A DNA stretch of 7,101 bases. Source: an uncultured cyanobacterium. Its GTDB lineage: Bacteria; Cyanobacteriota; Cyanobacteriia; PCC-6307; Cyanobiaceae. The notes below the pieces were generated by a model. It did no database searches and was not told where the DNA came from. It worked only from the letters and a program-made list of their open reading frames with translations. Location: the NCBI GenBank assembly GCA_903934745.1, contig CAIZOZ010000153.1, forward strand, positions 1 through 7,101, given 5' to 3'. Shown in pieces: positions 6,227 through 7,101 of this stretch. Position numbers and translations under genes: made by a program. The stretch's first letter is position 1. The number at the start of each line of letters is the position of its first letter.

Positions 6227-7018
6227 ATGACTCTCACCCCTCCGCCCAGTTCGGCCGATTCCACCTCCCCTTCGCTCACGGCGCTGCGGGATCTGCGCGC
6301 CGCCAGCTGCGGTCCTGTCGGGGCTCCGGCGGTCACCTCCGCCCTTTCGGAGAATGTGATTCTCACGAGCCTCGATGATCTGCACAACTGGGCCCGGCTC
6401 AGCAGCCTCTGGCCGCTGCTCTACGGCACGGCCTGCTGCTTCATTGAGTTCGCTGCCCTGATCGGTTCGCGCTTCGACTTTGACCGCTTCGGTCTGGTGC
6501 CCCGTTCCAGCCCCCGTCAGGCCGATCTGCTGATCGTGGCCGGCACGGTGACGATGAAGATGGGGCCGGCCTTGGTGCGGCTCTACGAACAGATGCCCGA
6601 GCCCAAATATGTGATCGCCATGGGGGCCTGCACCATCACCGGCGGCATGTTTTCGGCTGATTCCCCCACGGCCGTGCGCGGCGTCGACAAGTTGATTCCG
6701 GTGGACCTCTACCTGCCGGGCTGTCCGCCGCGGCCTGAGGCGATCTTTGACGCGGTGATCAAACTGCGTAAGAAAGTGGGCAACGAAGCCCTGGCCGAGC
6801 GGGGCCAGGTGCAGCAGAACCATCGGTACTGCACGATTCCCCACCAGCTCAAGGCTGTGGTGCCGATCGTCGATGGCCGCTATTTGAGGGCCGAATCCCA
6901 GAAGGCGGCACTGGCCGCGGCAGCCGGTCTGCCCTTGGCAAGCACCCCGTCGCTCGGCCAGGTTGTGCCTGAGCCGGTGACGGCCCCAGCGAGCTCGGTG
7001 AACGGGGGCCAAGGCTGA
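6227..7018 (+). CDS. ndhK: NAD(P)H-quinone oxidoreductase (NDH-1) subunit K, Fe-S protein
   Basis: Peripheral-arm subunit (NuoB / PSST homologue) that carries the terminal [4Fe-4S] cluster N2, passing electrons to plastoquinone. The protein has 263 residues. Seen: a variable start, then ASCGPVGAPAV (26-36), DDLHNWARLSSLWPLLYGTA (50-69), and the four cluster ligands Cys70 and Cys71 (TACCFIEF), Cys135 (GACTITGG) and Cys166 (PGCPPRPE), plus GLVPRSSPRQADLLIVAGT (89-107). The residues after about 225 form an Ala/Pro-rich variable tail. The ATG is 7 bases after the ndhC stop, so the two are co-transcribed. ndhJ normally follows in cyanobacteria, but its start is not visible in the remaining 83 bases. 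Confidence 0.97.
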   Translation: MTLTPPPSSADSTSPSLTALRDLRAASCGPVGAPAVTSALSENVILTSLDDLHNWARLSSLWPLLYGTACCFIEFAALIGSRFDFDRFGLVPRSSPRQADLLIVAGTVTMKMGPALVRLYEQMPEPKYVIAMGACTITGGMFSADSPTAVRGVDKLIPVDLYLPGCPPRPEAIFDAVIKLRKKVGNEALAERGQVQQNHRYCTIPHQLKAVVPIVDGRYLRAESQKAALAAAAGLPLASTPSLGQVVPEPVTAPASSVNGGQG

Positions 7019-7101
7019 TCGTTGCCTGGGCCTGGTCCGCAGCCGTCCGCTCTGTCGGGAGCAAGGCCTTTCGTGGCCACAGCTCTTCTCTTATCAGTTC
7101 A
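7019..7101. other. Sequence after ndhK, no gene recognised
   Basis: By the usual cyanobacterial order ndhJ should come next. The last 83 bases contain only a GTG at 7073 opening a frame to the window edge (VATALLLSV), which does not resemble an NdhJ start as I know it. GGCC repeats around 7065-7078 could pair weakly but have no T tract. ndhJ may begin just beyond the edge. Confidence 0.3.

Noticed and set aside
6155..7012. Minus-strand open frame of 285 codons over ndhK
   Set aside because: Antisense to ndhK; no conserved motif and no sensible ribosome site.
7060..7082. Possible terminator from GGCC repeats after ndhK
   Set aside because: The pairing is short and self-complementary, with no T tract; ndhJ is expected to follow in the same operon.

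Overview
The window is GC-rich chromosomal DNA from a unicellular picocyanobacterium, most likely of the Cyanobium / Synechococcus (alpha-cyanobacterial) lineage. This rests on the oxygenic-photosynthesis gene block rubA-ycf48-psbE-psbF-psbL-psbJ, the neighbouring divergent ndhC-ndhK genes of the cyanobacterial NDH-1 complex, the long form of PsbJ, and repeated copies of the palindrome GCGATCGC (HIP1), typical of many non-marine cyanobacteria. Genus placement is inference from protein character, not from a search.

Left part, 1-1815, plus strand: a nucleotide-sugar cluster. The C-terminal half of UDP-glucose 6-dehydrogenase (ugd) runs in from the left edge. Two bases later begins a complete UDP-glucuronate decarboxylase (UXS type). 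Together they would convert UDP-glucose to UDP-glucuronate and then to UDP-xylose for surface polysaccharide. Overlapping the UXS stop codon is a 50-codon reading frame that looks like the first ~10 and last ~39 residues of a sugar-nucleotide epimerase joined in frame: an internally deleted remnant, and the most unusual item here.

Middle, 1875-3137, plus strand: hisS, a complete histidyl-tRNA synthetase read from a TTG start. It converges on the photosystem block; a minus-strand intrinsic terminator at 3174-3198 closes the psb operon.

Right-middle, 3233-5701, minus strand: in transcription order rubA (membrane-anchored rubredoxin), ycf48 (PSII assembly lipoprotein), psbE and psbF (cytochrome b559), psbL and psbJ. 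All serve photosystem II assembly and its b559/QB-side core. Three of the small genes are tightly spaced, but psbF and psbL are separated by 79 bases carrying a perfect 9-bp inverted repeat.

Right end, 5857-7018, plus strand: ndhC and ndhK, divergent from rubA, encoding a membrane and an iron-sulfur subunit of NDH-1. The final 83 bases hold no gene I can identify. No tRNA, rRNA, CRISPR array, insertion sequence or phage gene was seen. Apart from the epimerase remnant and some RNA-level structures, the window is ordinary core cyanobacterial genome, and I see no undescribed multi-gene system.
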